From contig JAHOYU010000042.1 of NCBI GenBank assembly GCA_019038625.1, positions 1 to 39,226 on the forward strand: a stretch of DNA of 39,226 nucleotides. The letters are read 5' to 3'. Origin of the DNA: Candidatus Latescibacterota bacterium (lineage in GTDB: Bacteria > Krumholzibacteriota > Krumholzibacteriia > Krumholzibacteriales > Krumholzibacteriaceae). The position numbers and the translations under genes were made by a program. Of the stretch, positions 1 through 8,040 are shown one piece after another (the stretch's first letter is position 1; every line of letters starts with the position of its first letter). The notes beneath the pieces are model-generated. The model searched no databases, had not been told where the DNA came from, and saw only the letters and a program-made list of their open reading frames with translations.

Positions 1-32
1 GAGCAGCACTGGTAGAGAATCGGAGGTGTGTT

Positions 33-410
33 ATGCCACGAGGAGACAGGACAGGACCAGAGGGTGGAGGTCCCAGAACGGGACGGGCGGCCGGATTTTG
101 TGCCGGATTCGATAGTCCGGGATATATCAACCAGGCAGAGACTTTGCGTGGCGGCGCCGGATTTGGAGGACGTATGGGTATGGGCAATCGCCGGGGAATG
201 GGCGCTTATGGGGGACCTGGTTTTAGAGGCGCTGGTTTCCAGGGTGGTGGTCGTGGATCCGGGATGAGACTGCGCGGACGCTATTATGATGGGGGCGGAT
301 CTGCCCCGAACCAGGCGAGTGAACTCGATATTCTTCGAGGCGATGCCGATAGGCTCGAGATCGAACTTGCGGCGGTGAAGGACAGGATGAAGAAACTGGA
401 ATCTGAGTAG
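33..410 (+). CDS. DUF5320 family small Gly/Arg-rich protein
   Basis: The 125-aa protein has the N-terminal signature of DUF5320 (MPRGDRTGPEGGGPRTGRAA, then a Cys-containing GFCAGF segment). A low-complexity Gly/Arg/Met-rich middle (about residues 40-85) follows, and then a C-terminal predicted coiled coil of about 30 residues (ELDILRGDADRLEIELAAVK). An SD site GGAGG at 22-26 lies 6 nt before the ATG. DUF5320 has no known biochemical function. In anaerobes it commonly sits beside NifX-like proteins and MinD-type ATPases with ferredoxin inserts, and the same genes follow here 49 nt downstream. A role in metallocofactor handling is inferred from context only. Family assignment is confident; function is unknown. 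Confidence 0.85.
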   Translation: MPRGDRTGPEGGGPRTGRAAGFCAGFDSPGYINQAETLRGGAGFGGRMGMGNRRGMGAYGGPGFRGAGFQGGGRGSGMRLRGRYYDGGGSAPNQASELDILRGDADRLEIELAAVKDRMKKLESE

Positions 411-459
411 AAGTATCTGAATAGGGATATCTGGGTATAGATATCAAACGGAGAGACGG

Positions 460-1452
460 ATGAGGATTGCTTTTGCAAGTGGTAAGGGTGGTGCAGGGAA
501 GACCACACTTGCTGTAAATCTGGCGGCGGTCGCAGCCGTCAGAGGGATAAAGACTACGTATTCTGATTGTGACGTTGAGGAACCGGATGGACATATTTTT
601 CTTCATCCCGAGAACCTCGAAAGGACCGATGTCACTGTTCCCGTTCCCGTTGTAGACGATGATCTCTGCGACGGGTGCGGGAAATGCGGGGAAATCTGCA
701 ATTTCAACGCAATCAAGGTCCTGGCCGGCCGGGTCGTGTCATTTCCCGAACTGTGCCATTCCTGCGGCGGCTGTACGCTCGTATGCCCTCTGGGCGCGAT
801 ATCGGAGATAGAACGAAAGACAGGCCATATCGCTACGGGAGTATCAGTCGTTAAATCCGGGAAAGATGCACCTGGCCGGCTTTATTATGAAGTAGATGAG
901 TGTGGGGGGGAGAAAAACACAAAAGAGACAGTCGGGTTGGAGAGACCCGGGCTGGCAAAACTCCGTTTCACGATGGGAACACTTGATGTCGGTGAACCGA
1001 GATCGGTCCCGATCATCCAGGACCTGCTCACAATGCCCGACGAATCCAACCTTTTCATTATCGACTCTCCTCCTGGCACTTCCTGTCAGATGGTGGAATC
1101 GGTGCGGGGAGCGGACTATGTCGTTCTCGTAGCAGAGGCGACACCATTCGGTCTGAATGATTTTAAGCTGGCAGGAGAAGTAGTGAAGATGTTCGGGATA
1201 AGCTGTGGTGTCGTGCTGAACAGAGTGATGGAGAGCGAGGCATCTGCCACGGAGAGTTCTTCCAGGCCTGCACAGGACGGCATAAAAGAGTTCTGTCGAG
1301 AAAATGGATTCGAGGTCCTGGCCGAGATTCCCGCGATACGGAAAATAGCCGAGATCTCCTCGACCGGAGGCCTCGTTGCTTTTGAAATACCTGTGATGGA
1401 ACAGGCGATAGATGCCATCCTGGACAGGCTGGCTGAGATAATTGCTGGTTAG
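460..1452 (+). CDS. MinD-superfamily P-loop ATPase with inserted 2x[4Fe-4S] ferredoxin domain (first copy)
   Basis: The 330-aa protein begins with a deviant Walker A motif, GKGGAGKTT at residues 8-16, as in MinD/ParA/Mrp ATPases. Two ferredoxin-type motifs are inserted: CDGCGKCGEIC (Cys 70, 73, 76, 80) and CHSCGGCTLVC (Cys 99, 102, 105, 109), enough for two [4Fe-4S] clusters. The switch region IDSPPGTSC follows near residue 200. The protein is longer than the usual 280-290 aa of this family because of an extra segment of about 25 residues after the ferredoxin domain. It is cytosolic, and its role is probably ATP-dependent handling of a metal cluster or cofactor; no substrate is proven for this family. 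The SD is ACGGAGAG at 448-455. A paralogue follows directly, so the two may form a heterodimer (inference). Confidence 0.9.
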   Translation: MRIAFASGKGGAGKTTLAVNLAAVAAVRGIKTTYSDCDVEEPDGHIFLHPENLERTDVTVPVPVVDDDLCDGCGKCGEICNFNAIKVLAGRVVSFPELCHSCGGCTLVCPLGAISEIERKTGHIATGVSVVKSGKDAPGRLYYEVDECGGEKNTKETVGLERPGLAKLRFTMGTLDVGEPRSVPIIQDLLTMPDESNLFIIDSPPGTSCQMVESVRGADYVVLVAEATPFGLNDFKLAGEVVKMFGISCGVVLNRVMESEASATESSSRPAQDGIKEFCRENGFEVLAEIPAIRKIAEISSTGGLVAFEIPVMEQAIDAILDRLAEIIAG

Positions 1453-1453
1453 C

Positions 1454-1513
1454 ATGAAAGAGCCGGTCGCTGTGAAAGAACCGGCATCTATGAAAGAAAC
1501 TATAGTAATATGA
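1454..1513 (+). CDS. Possible 19-codon leader ORF made of repeats of the next gene's start
   Basis: After the preceding TAG and one base, an ATG at 1454 opens a 19-codon frame. It encodes MKEPVAVKEPASMKETIVI and ends in TGA at 1511-1513, overlapping the next gene's ATG at 1510 as ATGA. The segment contains four copies of TGAAAGA (at 1455, 1472, 1491 and 1511). The peptide's end, MKETIVI, mimics the downstream N-terminus MKEIVVI. It could be a leader that couples translation, or a remnant of local duplications around the start codon. There is no strong SD for either ATG. Whether it is translated is uncertain. Confidence 0.35.
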   Translation: MKEPVAVKEPASMKETIVI

Positions 1514-2388
1514 AAGAAATCGTAGTCATAAGCGGCAAGGGGGGCACTGGAAAGACCAGTATGGTCGCGTCGTTCGCGAGGCTGGCCGGACGCGTGGTAT
1601 GCGCGGATTGCGATGTGGACGCGGCAAATCTGCATATAGTGACAAAGCCTGTAATCCGCGAGAAGATCGAATTCATCGGGGGAAAGGTTGCTGTGATCGA
1701 CCAGGCATCCTGCACAGGGTGTGGCAGGTGTCATGAAGTGTGTCGTTTTTCAGCTGTCCTTGAGGACGGAAGTGTATATGATATCGATAGCATGGCATGC
1801 GAGGGATGCGGAGTATGCGCCGAGTTCTGTCCTGAGAAAGTGATCACGATGGAACCTGAGACCAATGGGGAATGGTACGTGTCCGATACTGATAACGGGC
1901 CGTTGATCCATGCAAGACTGCTGCCCGGAAGCGAGAATTCCGGAAAACTCGTCACCGAGGTCCGCAGGGCGGCCAGACGCGTGGCTGAAGAAGAGGGAAT
2001 AAATACGATAATCGTAGACGGGTCCCCGGGGATCGGTTGTCCTGTGATAGCATCGGTTACAGGATCGGACGCTGTACTCGCCGTTACCGAGCCATCGCTG
2101 TCGGCGATGCATGATGTGAAAAGGGTCATCGACCTTGCCCGGCATTTTGAAATAAAGACCTTGATTTGTGTGAACAAATCAGACATTAACGAAGATATTA
2201 CCGGTCAGATAAGGGAGATGGCCGAAAAGTCCGGGATACCATTCGCCGGGACCGTCAGATTCGATGAGGACTTCACAAAAGCCCAGATCTGCGGAAAAAG
2301 TATTTCGGAATTCAGTGATGGGACGGCCGCGTCGGATGTATCCGGCGTCTGGGAGTTCGTCCGCAGAGAACTTGGACTGGAGGATTGA
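1510..2388 (+). CDS. MinD-superfamily P-loop ATPase with inserted 2x[4Fe-4S] ferredoxin domain (second copy)
   Basis: This 292-aa paralogue of the preceding gene has Walker A GKGGTGKTS at residues 9-17. Its two ferredoxin motifs are CTGCGRCHEVC (Cys 68, 71, 74, 78) and CEGCGVCAEFC (Cys 97, 100, 103, 107). The switch motif VDGSPGIGCP lies near residue 175. The length is normal for the family. The ATG start is weakly supported by SD but overlaps the short upstream frame (ATGA), which suggests translational coupling. Its stop overlaps the next gene's start as TGATG, so the ATPases are probably made in fixed proportion. The pair likely acts as an ATP-gated Fe-S or electron-carrier device linked to the Mrp/NifX protein; this is inferred from context. 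Confidence 0.9.
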   Translation: MKEIVVISGKGGTGKTSMVASFARLAGRVVCADCDVDAANLHIVTKPVIREKIEFIGGKVAVIDQASCTGCGRCHEVCRFSAVLEDGSVYDIDSMACEGCGVCAEFCPEKVITMEPETNGEWYVSDTDNGPLIHARLLPGSENSGKLVTEVRRAARRVAEEEGINTIIVDGSPGIGCPVIASVTGSDAVLAVTEPSLSAMHDVKRVIDLARHFEIKTLICVNKSDINEDITGQIREMAEKSGIPFAGTVRFDEDFTKAQICGKSISEFSDGTAASDVSGVWEFVRRELGLED

Positions 2389-3614
2389 TGGCAGAACAGA
2401 ATAATGATGAAGCGAGACTGGCCCTGAATCTCTCAAAGATAAAACACAAGGTGCTGGTTCTATCAGGTAAAGGCGGAGTAGGGAAAAGCACCGTAGCGGT
2501 GAATCTTGCCGTCGCGCTCGCCACGGCCGGAAAGAAGGTCGGACTGATCGATATCGACCTGCACGGGCCGAGTGTGCCGAAGATGCTTGGAATAGAGAAT
2601 ATGCCGCTGGATGGTTCGCAGAACTCGATCAAACCTTTCGTGGTCGGGGATAATCTCCTGGTCATGTCGATCGGTTTTCTCCTGAAAAACCAGGATGACG
2701 CGGTGATATGGCGCGGGCCACTGAAGATGGGTGTGATCAAACAGTTCCTCTCCGACGTGGATTGGGGCGAACTTGATTATATAGTAGTCGACTCACCTCC
2801 GGGCACAGGCGACGAGCCGCTGTCGATAGCGCAGCTTATCCCTGATGCTGATGGAGCCGTCATTGTGACGACACCACAGAATGTGGCCATCCAGGATGTC
2901 AGAAAATGTATCACTTTCTGCAGCCAGGTAAATCTTCCTGTTATCGGGGTCGTCGAGAATATGAGCGGATATGTCTGCCCTCATTGCGGAGAACATGACG
3001 ATTTCTTCGGTAAGGGTGGAGGAGAGGAAATGGCCGCGGATATGAGTGTCCCGTTTATGGGAAGGGTGCCGTTCGAGTCCGGAGTAGTAGAGGCCGGGGA
3101 CAGCGGAAGACCTTTCGTCATATCCAATCCCGAGTCCGAAGCGGGCAAGGTGTTCGCCTCTATGGCGGCGTCGCTTCTCACTCTGAAAGGAAGGAAGGCT
3201 CCCGTGATCACAGGAACCGGTAATTTAAAGATAGCTGTGCCGGTCGACGGTGGAAAGGTAAGCGAGCATTTCGGACATGCCGAGAAGTTTCTTGCTTTCG
3301 AGGTCGACAGGACAAAGAATACGGTTTCCGGACCGGAAGAACTTCAGCCTCCCGAACATGGTGTCGGAGTCATCCCCGAATGGCTGGCCGGAGAAAAAGT
3401 AGGTGTGGTCCTTGCCGGTGGTATCGGCCAGAAGGCAAAAGATATTTTCACCGAGCATGGTATAGAAGTAGTTACCGGTGTAGCGGAGAAGGATCCCGCT
3501 GAAGCCGTGAAGTCGTTTCTCGGAGGAGCTCTCGCTTCTAAGGGAGAAGCCTGTTCGGGACACGATCATGGCGGCGGATGCGGTGGACCTGGCGGCTGTG
3601 GAGGCAATAGTTAG
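2388..3614 (+). CDS. Mrp/NBP35-type Fe-S carrier ATPase fused to a NifX-like domain
   Basis: The 408-aa protein has three parts. Residues 1-270 are an Mrp/ApbC/NBP35 ATPase with P-loop GKGGVGKST (27-35), VDSPPGTGDEP, and the bridging-cluster motif CPHC (197-200) in a VENMSGYVCPHCGEHDDFFG context. Residues 281 to about 388 match the NifX/NifB dinitrogenase iron-molybdenum cofactor domain (AVPVDGGKVSEHFGHA). The last 18 residues are a Cys/His/Gly-rich tail (GHDHGGGCGGPGGCGG) that could bind metal. Mrp proteins assemble and transfer [4Fe-4S] clusters; NifX-like domains bind cofactor precursors. ATG 2388 is chosen because it overlaps the previous stop (TGATG) and follows GGAGG at 2379-2383; a TTG at 2385 is the alternative. 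No nif structural genes are present, so a nitrogenase role is not implied. Confidence 0.92.
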   Translation: MAEQNNDEARLALNLSKIKHKVLVLSGKGGVGKSTVAVNLAVALATAGKKVGLIDIDLHGPSVPKMLGIENMPLDGSQNSIKPFVVGDNLLVMSIGFLLKNQDDAVIWRGPLKMGVIKQFLSDVDWGELDYIVVDSPPGTGDEPLSIAQLIPDADGAVIVTTPQNVAIQDVRKCITFCSQVNLPVIGVVENMSGYVCPHCGEHDDFFGKGGGEEMAADMSVPFMGRVPFESGVVEAGDSGRPFVISNPESEAGKVFASMAASLLTLKGRKAPVITGTGNLKIAVPVDGGKVSEHFGHAEKFLAFEVDRTKNTVSGPEELQPPEHGVGVIPEWLAGEKVGVVLAGGIGQKAKDIFTEHGIEVVTGVAEKDPAEAVKSFLGGALASKGEACSGHDHGGGCGGPGGCGGNS

Positions 3615-3624
3615 AGTCTGACAG

Positions 3625-3640
3625 GTCCGTGTACGCGGAC
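3625..3640 (+). other. Short hairpin between mrp-nifX and the trans-sulfuration gene
   Basis: GTCCG (3625-3629) pairs with CGGAC (3636-3640), extendable by one T-G wobble, with a small loop. There is no T run after it, so it is a poor terminator. It lies in the 50-nt gap before the next SD and may only be a processing or mRNA-stability element. Confidence 0.3.
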
Positions 3641-3664
3641 TACTGAAGAGAACGGAGAGCAGGA

Positions 3665-4852
3665 ATGCACGACATCGAGAAAAAATCAAAACTTACGCAA
3701 TGTGTACATGGCAGCCTCATCCCGGACGGGTCGGGCGCAGTGATTACACCGATATACCAGACCTCGACATTCAGTTTCAGAGATGTCGATCACGGGGCGG
3801 GACTGTTCGCCGGTAAAGAAGAGGGCTATATCTATTCACGTCTGGGTAATCCCACGGTCAGGTCAGTGGAGAAGGCAGTGGCCCTTCTGGAGGACGGATA
3901 TGACGGGGTAGGCTGTGGTTCGGGTATGGCGGCGCTTCATCTTGCCTTCGCCTCGATCCTGAAGGCAGGCGATCATGCTATATGCAGTGAATCCGTATAC
4001 GGACCGGTAGTAGGCCTGTTCACCCAGCAGTTCGGGAACTGGAACGTCGATGTATCGTTCGTAGATACGACCGATCTGGAGAAAATCAAGGCGGCCCTGA
4101 GGCCCGAGACCACGCTGATTCATATTGAGACTCCGGCCAATCCTACAATGGCGGTGACCGATCTCGCCGCGGTCGCGGAGCTGGCTCACTCGCACGGTGC
4201 CAAAATAACCGTGGACAATACATTCATGAGCCCGATCCTTCAGAGGCCCTTTGAGTTTGGCGCCGACGTGGTGATCCATTCGATGACGAAGTTCATCAAT
4301 GGTCATGCCGATGTCGTTGCCGGAATGGTCATAGCGAAGAACGAGGAAGACTACAGGCATCTCAGGAAGATGTCGAACGCCTACGGCGGTACTATAGATC
4401 CATTCAACTCGTTCCTCGTGGCCAGAGGCATCAAGACTCTGGCGATCAGGATGGAAAAACACAACGCGAGCGGTATGAAGGTCGCCGAGTTCCTCGACAG
4501 TCACCCGAAGATAGCGAAGGTGATGTATCCCGGATTGAAGTCGCATCCGCAGTACGAGACGCACAAAAAGCAGGCTTCGGGCCCTGGTGGCCTTATCAGT
4601 TTCGAGCTCAAGGGAGGGCTGGAAGCCGGTAAGGTACTGATGGATTCGCTGGAATTATGTGTCCTGGCAGTCAGTCTCGGTGGTGTTGAGACATTGATCC
4701 AGCAGCCGGCCGCGATGACGCACGCGAGCATGGATCCAGCGATCAGGCAGCAGGCGGGAATCACCGACGGTCTGGTCAGGATCTCTGTAGGAATTGAAGA
4801 ATTAGACGATATTCTGTCCGATCTGAGCCAGGGGCTCGACAGGATCGAATAA
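3665..4852 (+). CDS. PLP-dependent trans-sulfuration enzyme (methionine gamma-lyase / cystathionine gamma-lyase-like)
   Basis: This 395-aa Cys/Met metabolism PLP enzyme has YSRLGNPT (PLP phosphate binding from the neighbouring subunit), GCGSGMAA, DNTFMSP with the ring-binding Asp, and SMTKFINGH with the Schiff-base Lys209. The C-terminal SLGGVETLIQQPA is typical of the family. It cleaves or exchanges C-S bonds of methionine, homocysteine or cystathionine; methionine gamma-lyase would yield methanethiol, ammonia and 2-oxobutyrate. The residue after Tyr112-Gly113 is Pro114, where classical methionine gamma-lyases have Cys116, so substrate preference cannot be settled. GGAG at 3654-3657 precedes the start. 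It lies 50 nt after the Fe-S operon and may be co-transcribed with it. Confidence 0.85.
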   Translation: MHDIEKKSKLTQCVHGSLIPDGSGAVITPIYQTSTFSFRDVDHGAGLFAGKEEGYIYSRLGNPTVRSVEKAVALLEDGYDGVGCGSGMAALHLAFASILKAGDHAICSESVYGPVVGLFTQQFGNWNVDVSFVDTTDLEKIKAALRPETTLIHIETPANPTMAVTDLAAVAELAHSHGAKITVDNTFMSPILQRPFEFGADVVIHSMTKFINGHADVVAGMVIAKNEEDYRHLRKMSNAYGGTIDPFNSFLVARGIKTLAIRMEKHNASGMKVAEFLDSHPKIAKVMYPGLKSHPQYETHKKQASGPGGLISFELKGGLEAGKVLMDSLELCVLAVSLGGVETLIQQPAAMTHASMDPAIRQQAGITDGLVRISVGIEELDDILSDLSQGLDRIE

Positions 4853-4914
4853 GGTCCTGAATGATTATTGACAGGGTTGCAGTTTTGGAACAACGGGGGA
4901 GTCTGGAGGAGGAG

Positions 4915-5595
4915 ATGTCTGATGCGACCGGCCTTGCGAGATGGACAGACAAGGCAATGGTGTGGGAACCTTTCGCGCCAACGAGAAGCGTGATAGATGA
5001 ATCAAAGGAAAAAAGTTCGGAGAAGGATAGATTATTTCTGGAACATGGGTTCGACCGGCACGCAGTAACGGATTTTGTCCTCGATTCGGCAAAACCGATA
5101 CGGGGCCCTGTTCTGGATATAGGGACGGGTAAGGGGCTCGCCGCGATCGGCATCGCGAAACGCGGGCACAAAGTGGTCACACTGGATCCCGATGAAGATC
5201 AGATCAAGGCAGCCATAACGAATGCCGTTGGTGAGAAACTCGAATCGATGATCGAGTTTCACGTTGCCGATGTGAATGATATTCCGTTCAAGGATGAGAG
5301 TTTCAACCTTGCTGTCATGGTCGACGTCATCCATCACCTGAAAAATGCGGACAATTTACTTCCTGAAGTGTCCAGGATCCTGGCTCACGGAGGAAGGTTT
5401 GTGTTCTGCGATTTCACAGATGAAGGCTTCGCGATCATGGACAGGATCCATGGAGACGACGGGCATTCTCACGCGACCGGGGAGGGTGAGACTGTCGACA
5501 GCCTGGTGCGCGGATTTAATGATAACGGATTCAGATGTGTCAGCAGGGATACACGGTTTCACCAGTATCTTGTCATCGCCGAGAAGGTGGTTTAG
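4915..5595 (+). CDS. Class I SAM-dependent methyltransferase
   Basis: The predicted product is 226 aa from ATG 4915. That start is chosen because GGAGGAGG (4905-4912) sits just upstream; an in-frame ATG at 4861 would add 18 residues but has a weak SD. The Rossmann methyltransferase motif I is VLDIGTGKGLAAIG. An acidic motif II, VTLDPDEDQI, follows, then a motif like ADVNDIPFKDESFNLAVMVD and the VIHHL stretch typical of Methyltransf_11/25 enzymes. Substrate is unknown. Being next to a methionine/cysteine C-S lyase hints at sulfur or SAM metabolism, but this is only context. It is the last gene of the + strand group and converges on apbE. Confidence 0.8.
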   Translation: MSDATGLARWTDKAMVWEPFAPTRSVIDESKEKSSEKDRLFLEHGFDRHAVTDFVLDSAKPIRGPVLDIGTGKGLAAIGIAKRGHKVVTLDPDEDQIKAAITNAVGEKLESMIEFHVADVNDIPFKDESFNLAVMVDVIHHLKNADNLLPEVSRILAHGGRFVFCDFTDEGFAIMDRIHGDDGHSHATGEGETVDSLVRGFNDNGFRCVSRDTRFHQYLVIAEKVV

Positions 5596-5602
5596 GGTCA
5601 AG

Positions 5603-5639
5603 AGGTCTCGATCATCTCAGAGATAGAGGGGCGAGATCT
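5603..5639. terminator. Candidate bidirectional hairpin between convergent genes
   Basis: AGGTCTCG (5603-5610) can pair with CGAGATCT (5632-5639) in an 8-bp stem with one G-T wobble and a purine-rich loop. It lies between the convergent ends of the methyltransferase and apbE genes and overlaps the apbE stop codon. There is no clear T tract on either side, so termination is a positional inference. Confidence 0.35.
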
Positions 5640-6669
5640 AATCTGTCTCGATCTTCCAGCCAGAGCTTCCCATAAATTCAAAGGAGTCGTCGATAAGCGC
5701 GAATGCGACCCTGACGCCGGGAAGGGTCTCGGAGAGCTTCCGGCTCGCAACGGGTCCGAGGACGAAGAGTCCGGTCGAAAGAGCATCTGATTCTATCGCC
5801 GAAGGAGCAACGACTGTGACACTGAGTAGATGATCAACTGTCATCCCTGTCCTCGGGTCGATTATGTGGCCGTACTTCCTGCCGCCCAGAATAACGAAAT
5901 TCTCGTAATTACCCGATGTCGCGATCGCTTCGTCGGTCATCAGGATCTTCCCGACTATCCCGCTTTCACCATGAGGTTCACGTATGCCGATCAACCAGCC
6001 CTCGCGTCCGGGAGGAGTGCCGATAGCGTACATGTTGCCGCTGAGGTTGACCAGAGCACTGTTCACTCCGGCACCTCGGAGTATCTTGACGCATCTGTCC
6101 ACGCCATAACCTTTTCCGATACCTGCCAGATCGATCTGCATCCCGGCGGGGAGAGTGACGGTCAGAGAGTCGCGGTCCAGTATCACTCTGTCCGATCCTA
6201 CATATGGTAGTGTCCGGGATATCGATTCTTCCGAGGGAATCTTCTCAAGAAGGAGTTCGCCGTCTTTCCGCTGAAATCCCCAGAGCCTGATCAGTGGACG
6301 CGCCGTCACATCGAAGGCGCCTTCGGTCAGGCCTGAATAATAGATGGACCTCTCGATGATCTCGAACAGTTCTTCCGAGATCTCGATCGGGATATTTTTC
6401 GGCCCATTGTTCAGAAGGGACAATTCGCTGTCGTCTCGCCAGTTGCTCATCAGTCCATCTATCCTGGCCAGTTCGTGAAAGGCCGTGCCGGCGATAGCCG
6501 CCGCCTCGTCCTCTTTCATCCCATAAATAGAGATGACACATTTCGAGCCCATGACGAAGGTCTCACGCGTGACCGGCATCTCTTTTCTCGAGCAGGACAT
6601 GACCAGGGTCATGGTGAAGGCCAGAAGGGCCAGAGAGAATAGAAAAGATTTTCGCTGGAAACGGATCAT
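5638..6669 (-). CDS. apbE: ApbE-family FAD:protein FMN transferase lipoprotein
   Basis: The 343-aa protein has a lipoprotein signal peptide ending in the lipobox LVMSC (Cys26), so it acts on the periplasmic side. ApbE/Ftp features are visible: the FVMGS start of the mature domain, AGIGKGYGVD, LVNLSGNMYAIG, SGNYENF, HIIDPRTG, and the Mg-binding C-terminal motif ESDALSTGLFVLG. ApbE attaches FMN to Thr/Ser of proteins such as RnfG/RnfD and NqrB/NqrC. No Rnf or Nqr genes are in this window. SD AGGAG lies 9 nt before the ATG. It is the last gene of a - strand run ftcD-pgi-apbE, 58 nt after pgi. Confidence 0.93.
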   Translation of the reverse strand: MIRFQRKSFLFSLALLAFTMTLVMSCSRKEMPVTRETFVMGSKCVISIYGMKEDEAAAIAGTAFHELARIDGLMSNWRDDSELSLLNNGPKNIPIEISEELFEIIERSIYYSGLTEGAFDVTARPLIRLWGFQRKDGELLLEKIPSEESISRTLPYVGSDRVILDRDSLTVTLPAGMQIDLAGIGKGYGVDRCVKILRGAGVNSALVNLSGNMYAIGTPPGREGWLIGIREPHGESGIVGKILMTDEAIATSGNYENFVILGGRKYGHIIDPRTGMTVDHLLSVTVVAPSAIESDALSTGLFVLGPVASRKLSETLPGVRVAFALIDDSFEFMGSSGWKIETD

Positions 6670-6727
6670 AATAGTTTACTCCTGCCGACTGAATCCTGAT
6701 TCACCCGGGATGATCGATGTGGACAGC

Positions 6728-7999
6728 TTATGAGCCCGGTTTGCCGAGCAGCTTGAACATCCTGGCCTTATATTCCTCGACGCCGGGCTGGTCAAACGGG
6801 TTGATACCGAGAAGCCGGCCTGTGACAGATACGACGATCTCGAAAAAGACGAAAAGCGCGCCGATAGTATCGGGTGTGATCGACGGCACTTCGATCGTTA
6901 TCACGGGAAGGCCTCCAGCTTCGTGCGCTGATCTTGTTCCCTCGAAAGCCTTCGCGTTCACTTCGCTGACCGATCTTCCCGCCAGGTAGTTCAGGTTGTC
7001 GAGATCCTGCTGCTCGGATGGGATCGTCAGGTCCCGGAGAGGATGTCTTGCCACTAGAAATGTCTCCAGGATGTCACGGGCGCCTTCCTGCAGGAATTGT
7101 CCCAGTGAGTGCAGGTCGGTCGTCATGATAGTCGAGGCGGGGAAAAGACCCTTGCCCTCTTTTCCCTCCGATTCGCCTGCCAGCTGTTTCCACCATTCGC
7201 AGATCATGGCCAGCTCGGGATGGAATGTAGATAACACTTCTATCTTTGTTCCCCTGTCATGAAGAAGACTCCGCACAACCGCGTATCTCAACGCGTCATT
7301 GGTTCCCGAAGCCCTGGTGAACGTCTCAAGCGATCCGAGAGCCCCTGCCAGCATTCCCTTGACGGGTATGCCTGCTGCCGCGCAGGGGAGGAGTCCCACG
7401 GGGGAGAGGATGCTGAACCTGCCTCCGACATCGGACGGAATCGAAAATGTCTTCCATCCTTCTTTGGTCGCCATCTCCCTCAGCGCGCCCTTTGCCGGGT
7501 CGGTGATAGCTATGATCCTGTCTTTTATCGAGTCGGGGCCGAAAGTCTCTATCAGTTTACGTTTGAGAAGCCGGAAGGCGATGGCCGGTTCGGTCGTCGT
7601 GCCCGATTTCGAGATCATGCAGATAGAGAATCTCTTTCCATCGAGGCGGGACAGGAGAGCGTCCAGGTAGACTGGAGAGAGGTTGTTGCCCGCGAAGTAG
7701 ACGGGAAATCCGGCTTCGAAGGGCAGGGCTTCTATGGCGGCCCTTGCTCCGATATACGATCCGCCTATCCCCACTACGACCAGGCAGTCATTTTCTTTCC
7801 GGATAGACTTTCCTGTATCGGCTAACTCATCGATCTTAATTTTTTCCATACGAGGAAGGTCAAGCCATCCCAGCATCCCCGCGCCCGGCCCTTTTTTTTC
7901 AAGCAGGGAATCGAGGGCATCTATGGCCGCGGGCATCCTGCCTGCGATGTCCTTTTCCTGGAGATGAGGGGACACTTTTTCGGTATCGATCGTGATCAC
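6728..7999 (-). CDS. pgi: Glucose-6-phosphate isomerase
   Basis: The 423-aa protein belongs to the short bacterial PGI group. It contains VVVGIGGSYIGARA (phosphate-binding Gly-rich loop near residue 75), ISKSGTTTEPA, the DVGGRFSILSPVG signature with Arg, and a late NPFDQPGVEEYK motif matching the second PGI signature and catalytic Lys region. It interconverts glucose-6-phosphate and fructose-6-phosphate in the cytosol. The start is GTG at 7999, supported by AGGAGG with a 5-nt spacer. It lies 41 nt downstream of ftcD in the same orientation, an unusual pairing with no obvious metabolic link. Confidence 0.95.
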   Translation of the reverse strand: MITIDTEKVSPHLQEKDIAGRMPAAIDALDSLLEKKGPGAGMLGWLDLPRMEKIKIDELADTGKSIRKENDCLVVVGIGGSYIGARAAIEALPFEAGFPVYFAGNNLSPVYLDALLSRLDGKRFSICMISKSGTTTEPAIAFRLLKRKLIETFGPDSIKDRIIAITDPAKGALREMATKEGWKTFSIPSDVGGRFSILSPVGLLPCAAAGIPVKGMLAGALGSLETFTRASGTNDALRYAVVRSLLHDRGTKIEVLSTFHPELAMICEWWKQLAGESEGKEGKGLFPASTIMTTDLHSLGQFLQEGARDILETFLVARHPLRDLTIPSEQQDLDNLNYLAGRSVSEVNAKAFEGTRSAHEAGGLPVITIEVPSITPDTIGALFVFFEIVVSVTGRLLGINPFDQPGVEEYKARMFKLLGKPGS

Positions 8000-8040
8000 A
8001 GCTGCCTCCTTGCGGCATACGACATTTCCCGTGCTGAAGG

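Noticed and set aside
844-1734. Long - strand open frame (296 codons) over the two MinD ATPase genes
   Set aside because: It is antisense to two well-supported genes with intact motifs and spans their gap; its translation has no recognisable domain. It is a shadow of codon bias.
2388-3614. Nitrogenase-associated NifX/NifB annotation
   Set aside because: No nifHDK or other nif genes are in the window, and NifX-like domains are common in non-diazotrophs.
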